This document shows, in pieces, positions 1 through 9,417 of a DNA stretch of 64,000 nt. Source of the DNA: Arthrobacter sp. NEB 688 (GTDB lineage: Bacteria; Actinomycetota; Actinomycetes; Actinomycetales; Dermatophilaceae); assembly GCF_013201035.1 (NCBI RefSeq), contig NZ_CP053707.1:806001-870000 (forward strand), in the 5' to 3' direction. Positions within the stretch are counted from its first letter, which is position 1, and every line of letters starts with the position of its first letter. The notes beneath the pieces are model-generated. The model did not search any database and was not told where the DNA came from. It saw only the letters and a program-made list of their open reading frames with translations. The translations under genes were made by a program, and so were the position numbers.

Positions 1-927
1 TCCGAGATCAAGGACCTCCGCAAGAGCAGCAAGTCCGAGGCGAAGCACCTGCGCAAGCAGGGCAAGAAGGCTCGCAAGGAGGCCCTCGCGCAGTACGAGT
101 CGGCCCGCGGGGCGGCCCACGACGCGAACAAGCAGGCGCACGACTACGCCGACACCGCGCGCGACTACGCCGCCTCCGTCGCGCCGAAGGTGCGCGAGGG
201 CCGCGACCGCGCCCAGGACGCCGCCGAGACCACGCGCCAGAAGGCCGAGGAGGCGCTCGAGGCGCTGGCCCCGCGCGTCGAGCACGCGAAGAAGAGCGCC
301 GAGCACGCCAAGGAGACCTTCTCCGACGACGTCCTCCCGAAGGTGATGGCGGCCCTCACGGCGATCGCCGCCGGCGCCGCGACCGCGCGCGAGCAGGCCG
401 CCGAGGCCGCCGAGCGCGCCCCTGACGCCTACGCCGTCCTCAAGGGCGACGCCCGCGCGAAGAAGAGCCGCGGCAAGGGCCGCTGGGTGCTCCTCCTCGG
501 TGCGGTCGCCGCCGGCGCTGCCGTCATGGCGTACCGCAAGAGCTCCGAGCGCCCCGACCCGTGGGCGAGCGCCGGCTCGTACACGCCGCCGTCCTCGGCC
601 TCCACGAAGGCGTCCGACGCCGTCGAGACCGCCAAGGAGAAGGCGGGCGAGGTCCGCGAGAAGCTGGCCGAGACCGCCGGCGCCGCCTCCGACCGCGCGA
701 GCGAGCTCAAGGACAAGGGCCTCGAGAAGGCCGGCGAGCTCAAGGACGCCGCCGCCTCCAAGGCCGAGGACGCCAAGGACGCTGCGTCGGACAAGGCCGA
801 CGAGGCTGCCGCCACGTGGGAGGACGCCACGTCGGGCGACTCGACCATCCCGTCGACGAGCGGCACGTCCGAGGGCTCCGACCTCTCCACCCCGAACGTC
901 GACGGCGGCTCGAACGACAAGAGCTGA
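1..927 (+). CDS. helix-rich, Ala/Lys/Glu-rich membrane protein (5' end cut by window)
   Basis: The reading frame is open from the first base, so this is the C-terminal 308 codons of a longer protein; an internal ATG at 190 is probably not the start. The product is almost entirely charged and alanine-rich with heptad-like spacing (repeated EKAGE, SKAED, DKADE segments), as in coiled-coil or apolipophorin/LEA-like proteins. One membrane helix is visible (WVLLLGAVAAGAAVMA, about residues 162-177), followed by a long acidic, Ser/Thr-rich tail. A strong GC hairpin follows the stop. It is a single gene as far as visible. No catalytic motif is recognised; a cell-envelope structural role is only a guess. 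Confidence 0.75.
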   Translation, partial: SEIKDLRKSSKSEAKHLRKQGKKARKEALAQYESARGAAHDANKQAHDYADTARDYAASVAPKVREGRDRAQDAAETTRQKAEEALEALAPRVEHAKKSAEHAKETFSDDVLPKVMAALTAIAAGAATAREQAAEAAERAPDAYAVLKGDARAKKSRGKGRWVLLLGAVAAGAAVMAYRKSSERPDPWASAGSYTPPSSASTKASDAVETAKEKAGEVREKLAETAGAASDRASELKDKGLEKAGELKDAAASKAEDAKDAASDKADEAAATWEDATSGDSTIPSTSGTSEGSDLSTPNVDGGSNDKS

Positions 928-944
928 CCCACGACAGACGGACC

Positions 945-982
945 GGCGCCGGCCGCATCCCCCCGGGGGTGCGGCCGGCGCC
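945..982. terminator. Rho-independent-like hairpin after the first gene
   Basis: A 13-bp perfect stem (945-957 with 970-982), extendable by a few more pairs, lies 17 bases after the stop at 927. There is no clear T tract, as is common in high-GC actinobacteria. Confidence 0.65.
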
Positions 983-1346
983 GTCGTGTCCGGACCGGGC
1001 GACCCCCTGTCGGCCGTCGGGTCCGGGTGGCGCACGCCCTGGATCGTGCGCGGCTGCGTTCGTGGATGGAGTTGTCCGGCCGGGACGCCCCGGGGCGATG
1101 GAGGGGGTCGCGACCAAGGTGCCGTCGCACCCGTCGCGTCACCGTCCCGGGACGTCGGCCGTGTCGGCTCGCAACCCCTTCGAGGCCCTGCCTGGAGTCG
1201 ACGAGCCCGAATGTAGACCTGCCGGAGATGACAGGGAATGGCCCGATGGGACTACTGTCGAACGTTCTGCGCGGGCCTGTCGGCAAAGCCGATGGTCAGG
1301 GCCGTTTCCGCGGTCCCATCACGATTTCGCCGGTGCTTGACGTCGG
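983..1346. other. intergenic region, no gene seen
   Basis: Between the terminator and the convergent stop of the NERD gene I see no credible coding frame; the open frames are GC shadows without ribosome sites. The left boundary of the lower-GC accessory island probably lies here. I saw no integrase, no direct repeat of the tRNA-Ala 3' end and no inverted repeat marking an end. Confidence 0.4.
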
Positions 1347-2228
1347 TCAGCTCGGGGGCAGCGCAGCGGCCAGGCGACGGTGGAGCGCGTCGATCGCGAC
1401 CGCATCCAGCGGACCAGCCTGCTGCAGGTGCTTGTAGAGCTTCTTCGGCCAGAGGACCTGCACGCCGCGGGTCGTGAAGTCACCGCCGAACAGTGGCCAG
1501 TCTGCGTCGAGGAAGCAGAGAGCGCCTTCGACCGGCACGCCCTCCCCGACGATGTCTCGCACCAGCGCGACCTGCTTGAGCACGCCGTCGACGAGCTTGC
1601 TGCAGTCCCGTGAGCCGATCATCAGCTTCTCGACCCGGGGTCGCAGGATGCCGCCCTCCACCCGCAGGGACGGCCGGCCCTTGTAGCGCTTGGCGTCGAT
1701 GACGACCACACCGTGCGCCGTCACGGCGATGTGGTCGATGTTGGCGCGCGTGCAGGGGATGCGGCGGTCGTGCAACAACCGGACGGTGTCGCCGGCCTGG
1801 CCGTCGAGCCCCTTGCCGAGAAGCTCCTCGCCAATGGCCCCGGTGTCCCACGCCCGCGTCGACTGCGGGTCGTCGGTCACCGCGAGGATGAGGCCGCCGA
1901 GTTTGGGGTGTCTCGTGCGGATGCCCTCCTCGCGCTTGGCCTTCCGCCGCTCGAACTCTCGGCGGGCGGATGCACCAGCGACTCCGCTGTCGACGACCTC
2001 GGGCGTCACAGGCTCGTCGAGGACGACGACCTCAGGTCGCGACTCCGGCGCATCGTTGACGACCTCGAGCACTCGGATGACCGACGCCTCGGACTCATCC
2101 GGCGAGTCGAGTGACCCTTCGTGCTCGAGGCAGCGAACGGTCTTGGTCGCACGCTCGTAGATCGCCTCGGCCTTCGCCGCCAGCTGGACGTCGCAGACCC
2201 GGCACACCCCCGCGTACCGCAAACGCAT
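1347..2228 (-). CDS. NERD-domain protein with N-terminal Cys motif
   Basis: The product is about 293 aa from the ATG at 2228 (MRLRYAGVCRVC); the frame is open further upstream but would run into the Vsr gene. An N-terminal C-x2-C ... C-x-H motif (CRVC then CLEH) looks like a small zinc finger. The C-terminal half is a NERD domain: a GEELLGKGLD segment, an NIDHIAV segment and VVVIDAKRYKG, which carries the D-x-K signature of this nuclease-related fold. It starts about 20 bases after the vsr stop and is probably co-transcribed with the methyltransferase and vsr. NERD proteins often accompany DNA-processing or defence genes; a nuclease role here is inference. Confidence 0.75.
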   Translation of the reverse strand: MRLRYAGVCRVCDVQLAAKAEAIYERATKTVRCLEHEGSLDSPDESEASVIRVLEVVNDAPESRPEVVVLDEPVTPEVVDSGVAGASARREFERRKAKREEGIRTRHPKLGGLILAVTDDPQSTRAWDTGAIGEELLGKGLDGQAGDTVRLLHDRRIPCTRANIDHIAVTAHGVVVIDAKRYKGRPSLRVEGGILRPRVEKLMIGSRDCSKLVDGVLKQVALVRDIVGEGVPVEGALCFLDADWPLFGGDFTTRGVQVLWPKKLYKHLQQAGPLDAVAIDALHRRLAAALPPS

Positions 2229-2248
2229 CCGCCTGTCGTCGATTCTTC

Positions 2249-2734
2249 TCACCTCCGCGGAGAACGGTCGTGGACGTCCCGGATGATGCGATCGGCAGCG
2301 GCCTGAGGCGCTTCGTGCTCCCAGACGCGGATGACGTGCCATCCGAGGTCGACGAGCAGTCGATCAGTGTCGCGGTCACGGGCCTGATTCGCGGTCAGCT
2401 TCTTCGCCCACCACTCGCTGTTGGCGCGTGGTCGGGTGCCGTGCTCTGGACAGCCGTGCCAGAAACATCCGTCGACGAATACCGCTACCTTGGCTCGCGT
2501 GAACGCGACGTCGATCGTCCGTCGTCTTTGCTGTGGTACCGGAACGTTTGTCCGATAACGGAGGCCGCGCGCGTGCAGCTCACGCCGAAGGGCCACCTCA
2601 GGTGCTGTGTCTCTCCGCTTCGCTGTGCTCATGCGCCGCGACACAACCGCCGAGGACGCACCCGGATGAGCCGGGACGTGCTGCGGCACCGGCGGCTCGC
2701 CGCGGCCTATGGCGGCGACGCTCTCAGACGGCAA
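2249..2734 (-). CDS. vsr: very short patch repair (Vsr) endonuclease
   Basis: The 161-aa product has the Vsr signature: KRRDTAPE near residue 42, ELHARGLRYR, then IDVAFTR with the catalytic Asp (about D75) and VDGCFWHGCPEHG (residues 87-99), which holds the metal and zinc ligands. Vsr nicks DNA 5' of T:G mismatches made by deamination of 5-methylcytosine, and such genes sit beside C5 methyltransferases. The first codon overlaps the end of the methyltransferase gene by 11 bases, implying translational coupling. An internal Met at 2632 would give a shorter form, but the upstream start keeps the usual SRRM region. Confidence 0.93.
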   Translation of the reverse strand: MPSESVAAIGRGEPPVPQHVPAHPGASSAVVSRRMSTAKRRDTAPEVALRRELHARGLRYRTNVPVPQQRRRTIDVAFTRAKVAVFVDGCFWHGCPEHGTRPRANSEWWAKKLTANQARDRDTDRLLVDLGWHVIRVWEHEAPQAAADRIIRDVHDRSPRR

Positions 2735-4190
2735 CGGCCATCTGAGAGCGGCAGTAGCGGGCTTGCCCTGCAGCCAAAGCCTCCTTCACCCGCTCGTCTG
2801 GCCCGCCGTCAGCCTCCTCCACGAGGTTCCGATAGAGCGCTCGTCCCTCGTCGGTGCTCATCAAGATCTCGCGATCACGCTGTGCGTGGGCACGCAGGAC
2901 GTTCCAGACGACTCCGACATTCACACCGTTGCCGAGTTGCTTGTACGTCTCAGCCGGCGACTGTGGACCGAAGTCGAATGTCTCAGGAAGCCCCTGCAAC
3001 AACGCCGCCTCGCCGGTCGAGAGGCGGCGGCGCTGCTGACCAAGGATGGACGTCTGAGTGATTGCGACGAGCGCCGGCAGGTGGGTTGCACGCTTCGCTC
3101 GGATCCCGGACGGTCGCAGCTGAAGAACGCACTCCCACAGCGACTCTGTCTGCTGCGCCTGCCACTCGAGCTTGCGCCGGGACGCAGGAAACGACGCGAC
3201 GCCGTGCTCATGGGCCCACGCGTCTAGCTTGTCCTTGTGCTGCGAGTAGAACTGCGCGTTCTTGACCAAGAAAGTCTGCTTCCAGGCTGGGACGTCTTCC
3301 CACTGGTCCGGGAGCTCCAGTTGACGCCGGTAGGGCATCCTCGCAGCGCCCGCAGCCCATGAGGTCAGTGCTTCGATATCGATCCACCGGTCGTACCAGA
3401 GAGGGAATCCGGGCAGCGCGGGAAGCCTGCCACTGGGCAAGGCCTGCGAACGCACTACCGGCCACATCATCGTGACGAAGTCATCCCACGCATCGATCCA
3501 CTGCATCTCGTCCCTTGTCAACGACGTCCCAGGGACTTCTCCCTCCACAAGGGGAAGGTCTGCCGCGACACTCCAGTCGTCACCGCGCCCTCGCAGCTTC
3601 ATGTAGGCGAGCGGCGTCTCGACATCCTCATGGCTCAAGAGGCCCTCGGGGTCATACGTGGCCGTGATGAACACGCGCTCACGGACCTGCGGACGCCCTC
3701 CCAGCTCGAGCGGAAGGCGATGAGGAGAGAGCACCACCGCTTTGTCCGACACCCTGTAGCCCGCCTCGCGAAGCGTGTCGATTATGACCTTCCACTCGTG
3801 CTCGTGTCGCCGGCCCGCCAAGTTCTTGACGTTCTCGAGGACCACGATCGTCGGATGGTGCGCCTGGATCACCTTCAGGATGTTCCAGTAGAGCGTGCCT
3901 CGCGTCTCCTCCATGCCACGCTGTGCGCCCGACTTGGAGAACGGCTGACACGGGAAGCCGGCCACCAAGACGTCGTGCTCAGGAACGACCATGACGGTGT
4001 CGTTCGCGTGATCGGTGAGGTCTCCCAGAGGTGAGTGCCCCCAGTTGCGCTCGTACACCCCGGCAGCCGCCGGGTCCTTCTCGATCGAGTACACGCACTC
4101 TCCGCCGAACGCCTGGAGTGCCGCGGCAAAGCCGCCGATCCCGGCAAACAGATCGATGTAGCGGAACGGTTGCGATCCAGCCAAGCTCAT
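2724..4190 (-). CDS. DNA (cytosine-5-)-methyltransferase
   Basis: This is a C5-cytosine methyltransferase of about 488 aa from the ATG at 4190. Motif I is IDLFAGIGGF (residues 12-21), motif IV is GFPCQPFSKSG with the catalytic Cys about 81, motif VI is LENV with Glu about 119, and motif VIII is QVRER about 168. Motifs IX/X (GEAALLQGLPETF and QLGNGVNVGVV) are at the C-terminus. A large variable region between VIII and IX would be the target-recognition part. The frame is open to 4343, but motif I fixes the N-terminus near MSLAGSQPF. It is first in a minus-strand operon with vsr and the NERD gene, and divergent from the DUF262-Z1-nuclease operon. The modified sequence cannot be deduced. Confidence 0.93.
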   Translation of the reverse strand: MSLAGSQPFRYIDLFAGIGGFAAALQAFGGECVYSIEKDPAAAGVYERNWGHSPLGDLTDHANDTVMVVPEHDVLVAGFPCQPFSKSGAQRGMEETRGTLYWNILKVIQAHHPTIVVLENVKNLAGRRHEHEWKVIIDTLREAGYRVSDKAVVLSPHRLPLELGGRPQVRERVFITATYDPEGLLSHEDVETPLAYMKLRGRGDDWSVAADLPLVEGEVPGTSLTRDEMQWIDAWDDFVTMMWPVVRSQALPSGRLPALPGFPLWYDRWIDIEALTSWAAGAARMPYRRQLELPDQWEDVPAWKQTFLVKNAQFYSQHKDKLDAWAHEHGVASFPASRRKLEWQAQQTESLWECVLQLRPSGIRAKRATHLPALVAITQTSILGQQRRRLSTGEAALLQGLPETFDFGPQSPAETYKQLGNGVNVGVVWNVLRAHAQRDREILMSTDEGRALYRNLVEEADGGPDERVKEALAAGQARYCRSQMAVAV

Positions 4191-4385
4191 GTCGTCTCCC
4201 ACTCTCAAAGCTTGCCAGCTCACCGACCACAGCGCAATCGGGGTCGCCGAGGCCCTTGCCCGGTCCATCCGAAGCTTAGCTGCGGCCACTGACGTTGGGA
4301 TCAATTCGCCAATGCTGCGCGTCACTACTGGTCGGAAGGCCACGGATCAGTAGGGTCGATGCGGTGACCAGGGGGATGCGCTGAC
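4191..4385. promoter_or_regulatory. divergent promoter region of the defence-like locus
   Basis: The 195 bases separate the methyltransferase and DUF262 starts and must hold both promoters. A TAGGGT at 4351-4356 is a possible -10 for the rightward operon, and AGGGGG at 4370-4375 is its likely ribosome site ahead of the GTG at 4386. No regulator gene is adjacent. Confidence 0.4.
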
Positions 4386-6614
4386 GTGGGCTACTCGAGT
4401 GCAGCATCGAAAGCAGAGGCCGTGGCGAGGATGTATGTCCTCGGTGGGGTGGCACCCGAGCCCATCGGACCTGGGAGCAAGGAGAAGCGCTCGGCACTCG
4501 AGGCGCTAGGCCGCGCCGTCGGCTTGGATCTCAGAACGACACCAGGAAAGGTCGAGTGCGGCCGACGGGTAGCTGATTCAGTTGGCGCGACGTGGGACGA
4601 AGAGTGCTACTCACGAGGAGACACCATCACCCTCGTCGGACTCAATCGGCTGCTGGAGGGCGCCGGGCGCCTGCTAGCCGATCAGTCGTCGGACCTTCGC
4701 GGCGCAGGCTCCACCTCGTCGGGCGAACGACCTTCCTCTAGGACCTACAGCACGAGTGCAGGAGACGAGCAAGCAGTGGATGAACTCAGCGACACCAGGC
4801 AAAACATTTCAGAGGGGATCGCGAGGCTGTCCCGACCCGGCCTGACGCCCACAGAGTTTGAGCCGACGACGGAGATCGAGCCCGAAGCGGTGTCGTTCGC
4901 AACCGGCACGTGGCGCCAGTGCCTAGTCCAGATTCAGGGATGGCTTCGACTCGAAAACAATCTGGACGAAACTTCCCCTGAGGCGTTCTTGAGAAGTCTC
5001 GCGACAGGCCTAGGCGAGCCTGAGACCGCCGACGAATCACTTGTTCTGCCAAAATTGGCGGGGAGACTCGATCTCGCATCGCAGTTCCGCAAGCAGTTCG
5101 AAGAGGTCCTCGAGTCCGAGGCCGAGGGCGGAGCCACCAGAGCAAGCGCGACGCAGTCATGGCTCGCTGGCTGGGGTGAAGTCGACGAAGAGCAAGAGAA
5201 CGAGGGCAGCGGGCCGATCAAGGCTGAGGCGAGCACATGGCCAGTCTCAGAGTTCGTCGGCTATGCGACGGACGGGGAACTGAGCCTCAGCCCGTCCTAC
5301 CAGCGTGCGGACGTCTGGCCAACCACAACCGCCCAGCAGCTCATCGAGTCCATTCTTCGAGGCATCCCGCTGCCTTCGGTGATCCTCCTGCAACGCACCC
5401 TGAACCAACGGGTCATGTATGAGACGGTTGACGGTAAGCAGCGCTTGACCTCGATCCTTCGCTTCGTCGGCCGCCATCCTCGAGCCCTCGATCTGGTGCG
5501 AGAGAAGGAAGCGCTATGGGGTCATCCTGGTCTCGTCCAGATCTTCCAGACTGACTACCCCCAGTTCAAGAAGCTGTGGCGTGCGAACGAGTCTCAGACG
5601 CTGACAGAAGGAGTAGCTCGGGACTACTACTTCCCCTTCCCGCTGAGGACGGGCGACGTCAAGCCGTTGTCCGGTCTCGAGAATCTCAAAGGACGCTACT
5701 TCTGCGAGATCCGCGACCAGACGATTGACGTCGTGGGCGAGCCCCGTCCCGTGAGTTCTCTTTTTGAGAAACCCAACTCCAAGTATCGCGTCCCCGTCAT
5801 CGTCTACGAGACCGTTACGAGCGACCAGATTCACGAAGTGTTCAGCCTCTACAACAAGCAAGGCAAGCACCTCAACGCGGAAGAGATCCGCAACGCCCTT
5901 TATCACAACCTGGACTTTATGCGCGCCTTGCTCGTGACCGCCGGGGACTCCGAGGAGGTCGATGCGGTCGCACCCTTCCTCTCCGAGGTCTGGGAGGAAC
6001 TTGCGTCGACGCCCGAGGTTCTGGACAGTTACGGCTTCGCAAAGGCCGGATACAAGCGCACTAAACTCCTTTCCTGGGTGGCCGCCGCCCTGCTCTTCAA
6101 CGACGGCAAGGCACCCAGCCGTTCCACCGCGGCTCAGGTCAACGCCCTCTTAAAACGGATCGACGACAACACGGCGGATCCGCTGCGCAATTCGGACCGC
6201 GTCCGAGACACTATGCGCTTATTGGACCGCGCGCTCGATGCTCACGCGGTGATCCCTGACGACATCTGGTCACCGAAGTTCAAGAACGCACAAGAAAAGT
6301 CGAAATGGCAGGAGTTGCAGTTGGTGGCCACGCTCATCGCCTTTAGCGCCGCCGCAGTCGTGCTGGACGAGAAGTTCGAACAGCGTCTTGAGGAGTCTCT
6401 CGAAGCCATAAGCGAACGGTCTGCGGACTGGAGACGCCCCGCCAAGACTCAGACACGAGAGCAGTGGAAGTTCATCGCCGGGGTTGTGACCGAGCTGCTC
6501 GACATTCTCGGGGTCGCCCCGGATGAGGCCGATGGCAGCGTTGCCAGTCGCTTCGGGTCTTCAGGCCTCCAAGCGCTCACGGGCCTCGCACCTACGGCAG
6601 ATGAGCACCAGTAG
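4386..6614 (+). CDS. DUF262 (GmrSD-like, ParB-fold) protein
   Basis: The 742-aa product starts at a GTG. Residues 1-100 form an alpha-helical N-terminal region I do not recognise, and residues 100-290 are a charged linker region. At about 304-310 comes YQRADVW, then LRGIPLPSVIL and VDGKQRLTSI (about 347-356), the DGQQR-type motif of DUF262, the nucleotide-binding half of GmrS/GmrD-type modification-dependent enzymes. No HNH motif (DUF1524) is evident at the C-terminus, so the nuclease half seems absent. It overlaps the Z1 gene by 14 bases. Codon use is less GC-biased than in the surrounding housekeeping genes, suggesting transfer. It could be a sensor or NTP-dependent switch for the locus (inference). 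Confidence 0.82.
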   Translation: MGYSSAASKAEAVARMYVLGGVAPEPIGPGSKEKRSALEALGRAVGLDLRTTPGKVECGRRVADSVGATWDEECYSRGDTITLVGLNRLLEGAGRLLADQSSDLRGAGSTSSGERPSSRTYSTSAGDEQAVDELSDTRQNISEGIARLSRPGLTPTEFEPTTEIEPEAVSFATGTWRQCLVQIQGWLRLENNLDETSPEAFLRSLATGLGEPETADESLVLPKLAGRLDLASQFRKQFEEVLESEAEGGATRASATQSWLAGWGEVDEEQENEGSGPIKAEASTWPVSEFVGYATDGELSLSPSYQRADVWPTTTAQQLIESILRGIPLPSVILLQRTLNQRVMYETVDGKQRLTSILRFVGRHPRALDLVREKEALWGHPGLVQIFQTDYPQFKKLWRANESQTLTEGVARDYYFPFPLRTGDVKPLSGLENLKGRYFCEIRDQTIDVVGEPRPVSSLFEKPNSKYRVPVIVYETVTSDQIHEVFSLYNKQGKHLNAEEIRNALYHNLDFMRALLVTAGDSEEVDAVAPFLSEVWEELASTPEVLDSYGFAKAGYKRTKLLSWVAAALLFNDGKAPSRSTAAQVNALLKRIDDNTADPLRNSDRVRDTMRLLDRALDAHAVIPDDIWSPKFKNAQEKSKWQELQLVATLIAFSAAAVVLDEKFEQRLEESLEAISERSADWRRPAKTQTREQWKFIAGVVTELLDILGVAPDEADGSVASRFGSSGLQALTGLAPTADEHQ

Positions 6615-9417
6615 TTCACCATTCGGCGTCACACATCTGGTTACGCCGATCGGTGAGGGCCCAGTCGATTGGTGGTCCAGCTACTCCAAACAACTTACGG
6701 CTCAGGGGATCTCACCCACGAGCCTCAAGGTGATCGACGACGATGCGCAGTTCATCATCGACGAGGGCGTGTTCGGAGTGGGCTCGCCTGGCAGTGGCTC
6801 GTGGCCAGCTTCACGCGAGCGCAGCGGTGTGGTTATGGGAGCAGTTCAGTCTGGAAAGACCGCGTCGATGCTCGCCGTGATCGCGAAGGCTCTCGACGCC
6901 AAGGTCGACGCCGTCGTTGTTCTCGCCGGCACGCGAACGGCACTCTGGCAGCAGACGTTCGAGCGCTTAGTGGCCCAACTCGATACTCTCGATCAACCGT
7001 GGTCCAGACGGGTGTTCGTGCCTAACCGAGCTGTCCTGAACCGTGGACAGCAGGCTCCGGACCTCGCCACCCTCTACGCCCTGACCGGTCCGCTCGGCCG
7101 AAAGGCAGTGTCCGGGCGCCTGCCTATCGTCGCGGTGGTCATGAAGAACGTGTTCCACCTGGAGCGCATGGCCGCGACCCTCCACAAGTCCGTCTTTCCC
7201 GCAGCCGCACAACGGGGGGACGCTTTCCACATTCTCGTGATCGACGATGAGGCAGACGACTCATCCATCCTGGACGCGGTGACCGAGGCCCGAACCGGAG
7301 TGTCCCTGGCGGACACCAAACAGGTTCCCCGACGGATCGCAGACCTTTGGGAGGCACGTATTGCCCCCGGCGAAACCAGCCAGGCCAACCTCTACGCCAC
7401 GTACATCGCCTATACCGCCACCCCCCAAGCCAACTTCCTTCAAGACGCCTCGAACCCTCTGGCGCCACGTGACTTCGCGATCAGCCTGCGCACCCCGGCG
7501 CAACGCGGAGAAGTAGAGCCGCGGTCACCGTCTTACACCGACGCGGCCGGGCTCAAGTCCTGGTACACGGGGGGCGACATGTTCTATAGGTCCCTCAGTT
7601 CGGTGCCCCTGTGCCGCACAGAGGACCCGCCCGACGAGGTGTTTGTCAACGCGATACGGGCCTTCCTCGTCGGCTCCGCCGTGCGCCTCTGGCGCGCCCC
7701 TGAGCGAATAGGTCCCCACTCCGCACGAGGGGTTCGATTTGGCACCAAGGCTGAAGCACTGTCCTCCTTCGCGGCACCAGGGTCGATGCTGATCCACCCG
7801 TCTTCGGCCAAGGACGACCATTTCGATGTCGCCGCACAGGTTCTCGCGTGGTCGGACGGATCGGACCGCCGGCAAGCGCGCGCCCGTATCGATGCGGGGG
7901 AACGCGAGCTGTCAGTGAAGGGCATTCAGACTCAGATCGACGATGAGCCTGAGAAATGGCAGAGCTGGATCCGGGACTTCGCAGACGCTGCACACCGCTG
8001 TTACACGGCCCTTTCTCTCCCGGAGAAGGCCCGTGTTCCGGGAACCGAAGACTGGGACGAGATCCGCCGGCTCCTCCTCGAAGAGGTGGTGCCCGGCACC
8101 CAGTTGGCGGTCATCAACAGCGACGAGACCGCAGACGACAGACCGGAATTCGAGCTGAGCCGGGTCGGGCATACTTGGGGACCGCCTCCCAACCACTCGA
8201 CGATCTTCGTCTCTGGAAACGTGATGGCCCGGGGGCTCACGCTCGAAGGTCTTACAACCACGCTGTTCACCCGACACAGCGATACGCCGCTCGCGGACAC
8301 CCAGATGCAGATGCAACGTTGGTTCGGCTATCGAGGCAGTTTCATCGAGCTCTGCAGAGTCTTCCTGACGCCCGGGCAGCTAGAGCTGTTCAGTGCCTAC
8401 CACGAGGCCGACGAGGCATTGCGGAGAGACATCATGGCCGCCATGAACCAGCCAGGGGGGCCCTCCACAGCCGTGAGTGTTCTGCAGGGCTACAACTTCG
8501 CCGCAACCGGCAAGATCGCCAATGTCACCCCTGTGGCCATCTGGCCGGAAGCGACCCCATTCATTCGGCACATGAACTCTCCCGAGTGCGACTCCGACAA
8601 CGCTGAGCTCGTCGCTGACCTTCTAGGGCGGGGGTACGACGTGGTGTCGGCGAAGAATGGGCGCGACCTTGGGCTCATCCTGCGCGAGGACCTAGATCTC
8701 CTTGGGACCGCGGAGCTCCTAGACTGCCTCACCTACCGAGACCACGGGCCCGGAACCTCCGGACGCGACTCAAAGCGCTGGCAGTCTCTCGGCAACCACC
8801 TAGGGCTGACCGCGCAAGACTCCGAGTACCCGCTGTACCGGGCCCCGTTTGTGTCCGATGGGATCGACCTAGGCAGCAATTCCCCATACGCGATAGCCGC
8901 GTACCTGCGCGCCTGGTCGGCCGCGCTGTCCAGGCGCGCCCCAGGGCTCGTGACGACAGACCCGCCATTCGGTCCCTGGGGCCTTGTGGATCTCCAGCAG
9001 AGGGCGACCGCTCGACCCCACTTCCGGGTCGCGCTCCGCTTTGGGCGGGGCCCGCACGTCGCCAACGGCCCACTGGCGAACCTTGGCCACCCAGTGAGGA
9101 CAATGGGGCGGGAGGTCACCGCCACCGGTGCCCTCCGCGCCACCTGGGGCTCTCGGGGGTCGGCAGGCACGCATGTATCGGACGTTGAGGCGTCTGAGCG
9201 GTATCCCGGCGACGAATACATCGACTACTTCGCCCGAGGCGAACCCGTGCCGGTACGGGGATCCTGGGGCTCGGCACGTCCCCCAGGCGAGCCTGGGCTC
9301 GTGCTCTTCCACCCGATCGCTCACAAGAATGAGTCGTTCTCGTTGGCAGTCGGACTGTGCTTACCCCTCGGCGGCCCAGACCAAGTCTCCGCCGTCGCCA
9401 CAGAGGACCTAACGTGA
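6601..9417 (+). CDS. Z1-domain superfamily II-like ATPase
   Basis: The product is 938 aa from ATG 6601, which overlaps the DUF262 stop; an in-frame ATG at 6523 exists but lies deep in the previous gene. Walker A is GAVQSGKT (residues 80-87), Walker B is IDDEAD (about 214-219), and YTATPQANFL matches a motif III-like segment. SGNVMARGLTLEGL and QMQRWFGYRG (about 565-580) match the conserved C-terminal helicase part of Z1 proteins. Z1 ATPases are known from restriction-modification-like operons with C5 methyltransferases, PD-(D/E)XK nucleases and often MORC/MutL-type ATPases. It probably drives DNA translocation or remodelling for the nuclease encoded next, whose start overlaps its stop. Confidence 0.88.
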   Translation: MSTSSSPFGVTHLVTPIGEGPVDWWSSYSKQLTAQGISPTSLKVIDDDAQFIIDEGVFGVGSPGSGSWPASRERSGVVMGAVQSGKTASMLAVIAKALDAKVDAVVVLAGTRTALWQQTFERLVAQLDTLDQPWSRRVFVPNRAVLNRGQQAPDLATLYALTGPLGRKAVSGRLPIVAVVMKNVFHLERMAATLHKSVFPAAAQRGDAFHILVIDDEADDSSILDAVTEARTGVSLADTKQVPRRIADLWEARIAPGETSQANLYATYIAYTATPQANFLQDASNPLAPRDFAISLRTPAQRGEVEPRSPSYTDAAGLKSWYTGGDMFYRSLSSVPLCRTEDPPDEVFVNAIRAFLVGSAVRLWRAPERIGPHSARGVRFGTKAEALSSFAAPGSMLIHPSSAKDDHFDVAAQVLAWSDGSDRRQARARIDAGERELSVKGIQTQIDDEPEKWQSWIRDFADAAHRCYTALSLPEKARVPGTEDWDEIRRLLLEEVVPGTQLAVINSDETADDRPEFELSRVGHTWGPPPNHSTIFVSGNVMARGLTLEGLTTTLFTRHSDTPLADTQMQMQRWFGYRGSFIELCRVFLTPGQLELFSAYHEADEALRRDIMAAMNQPGGPSTAVSVLQGYNFAATGKIANVTPVAIWPEATPFIRHMNSPECDSDNAELVADLLGRGYDVVSAKNGRDLGLILREDLDLLGTAELLDCLTYRDHGPGTSGRDSKRWQSLGNHLGLTAQDSEYPLYRAPFVSDGIDLGSNSPYAIAAYLRAWSAALSRRAPGLVTTDPPFGPWGLVDLQQRATARPHFRVALRFGRGPHVANGPLANLGHPVRTMGREVTATGALRATWGSRGSAGTHVSDVEASERYPGDEYIDYFARGEPVPVRGSWGSARPPGEPGLVLFHPIAHKNESFSLAVGLCLPLGGPDQVSAVATEDLT

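Noticed and set aside
429..1340. Several overlapping frames in the first kilobase
   Set aside because: They are out-of-frame shadows of the Ala/Lys-rich gene and its terminator.
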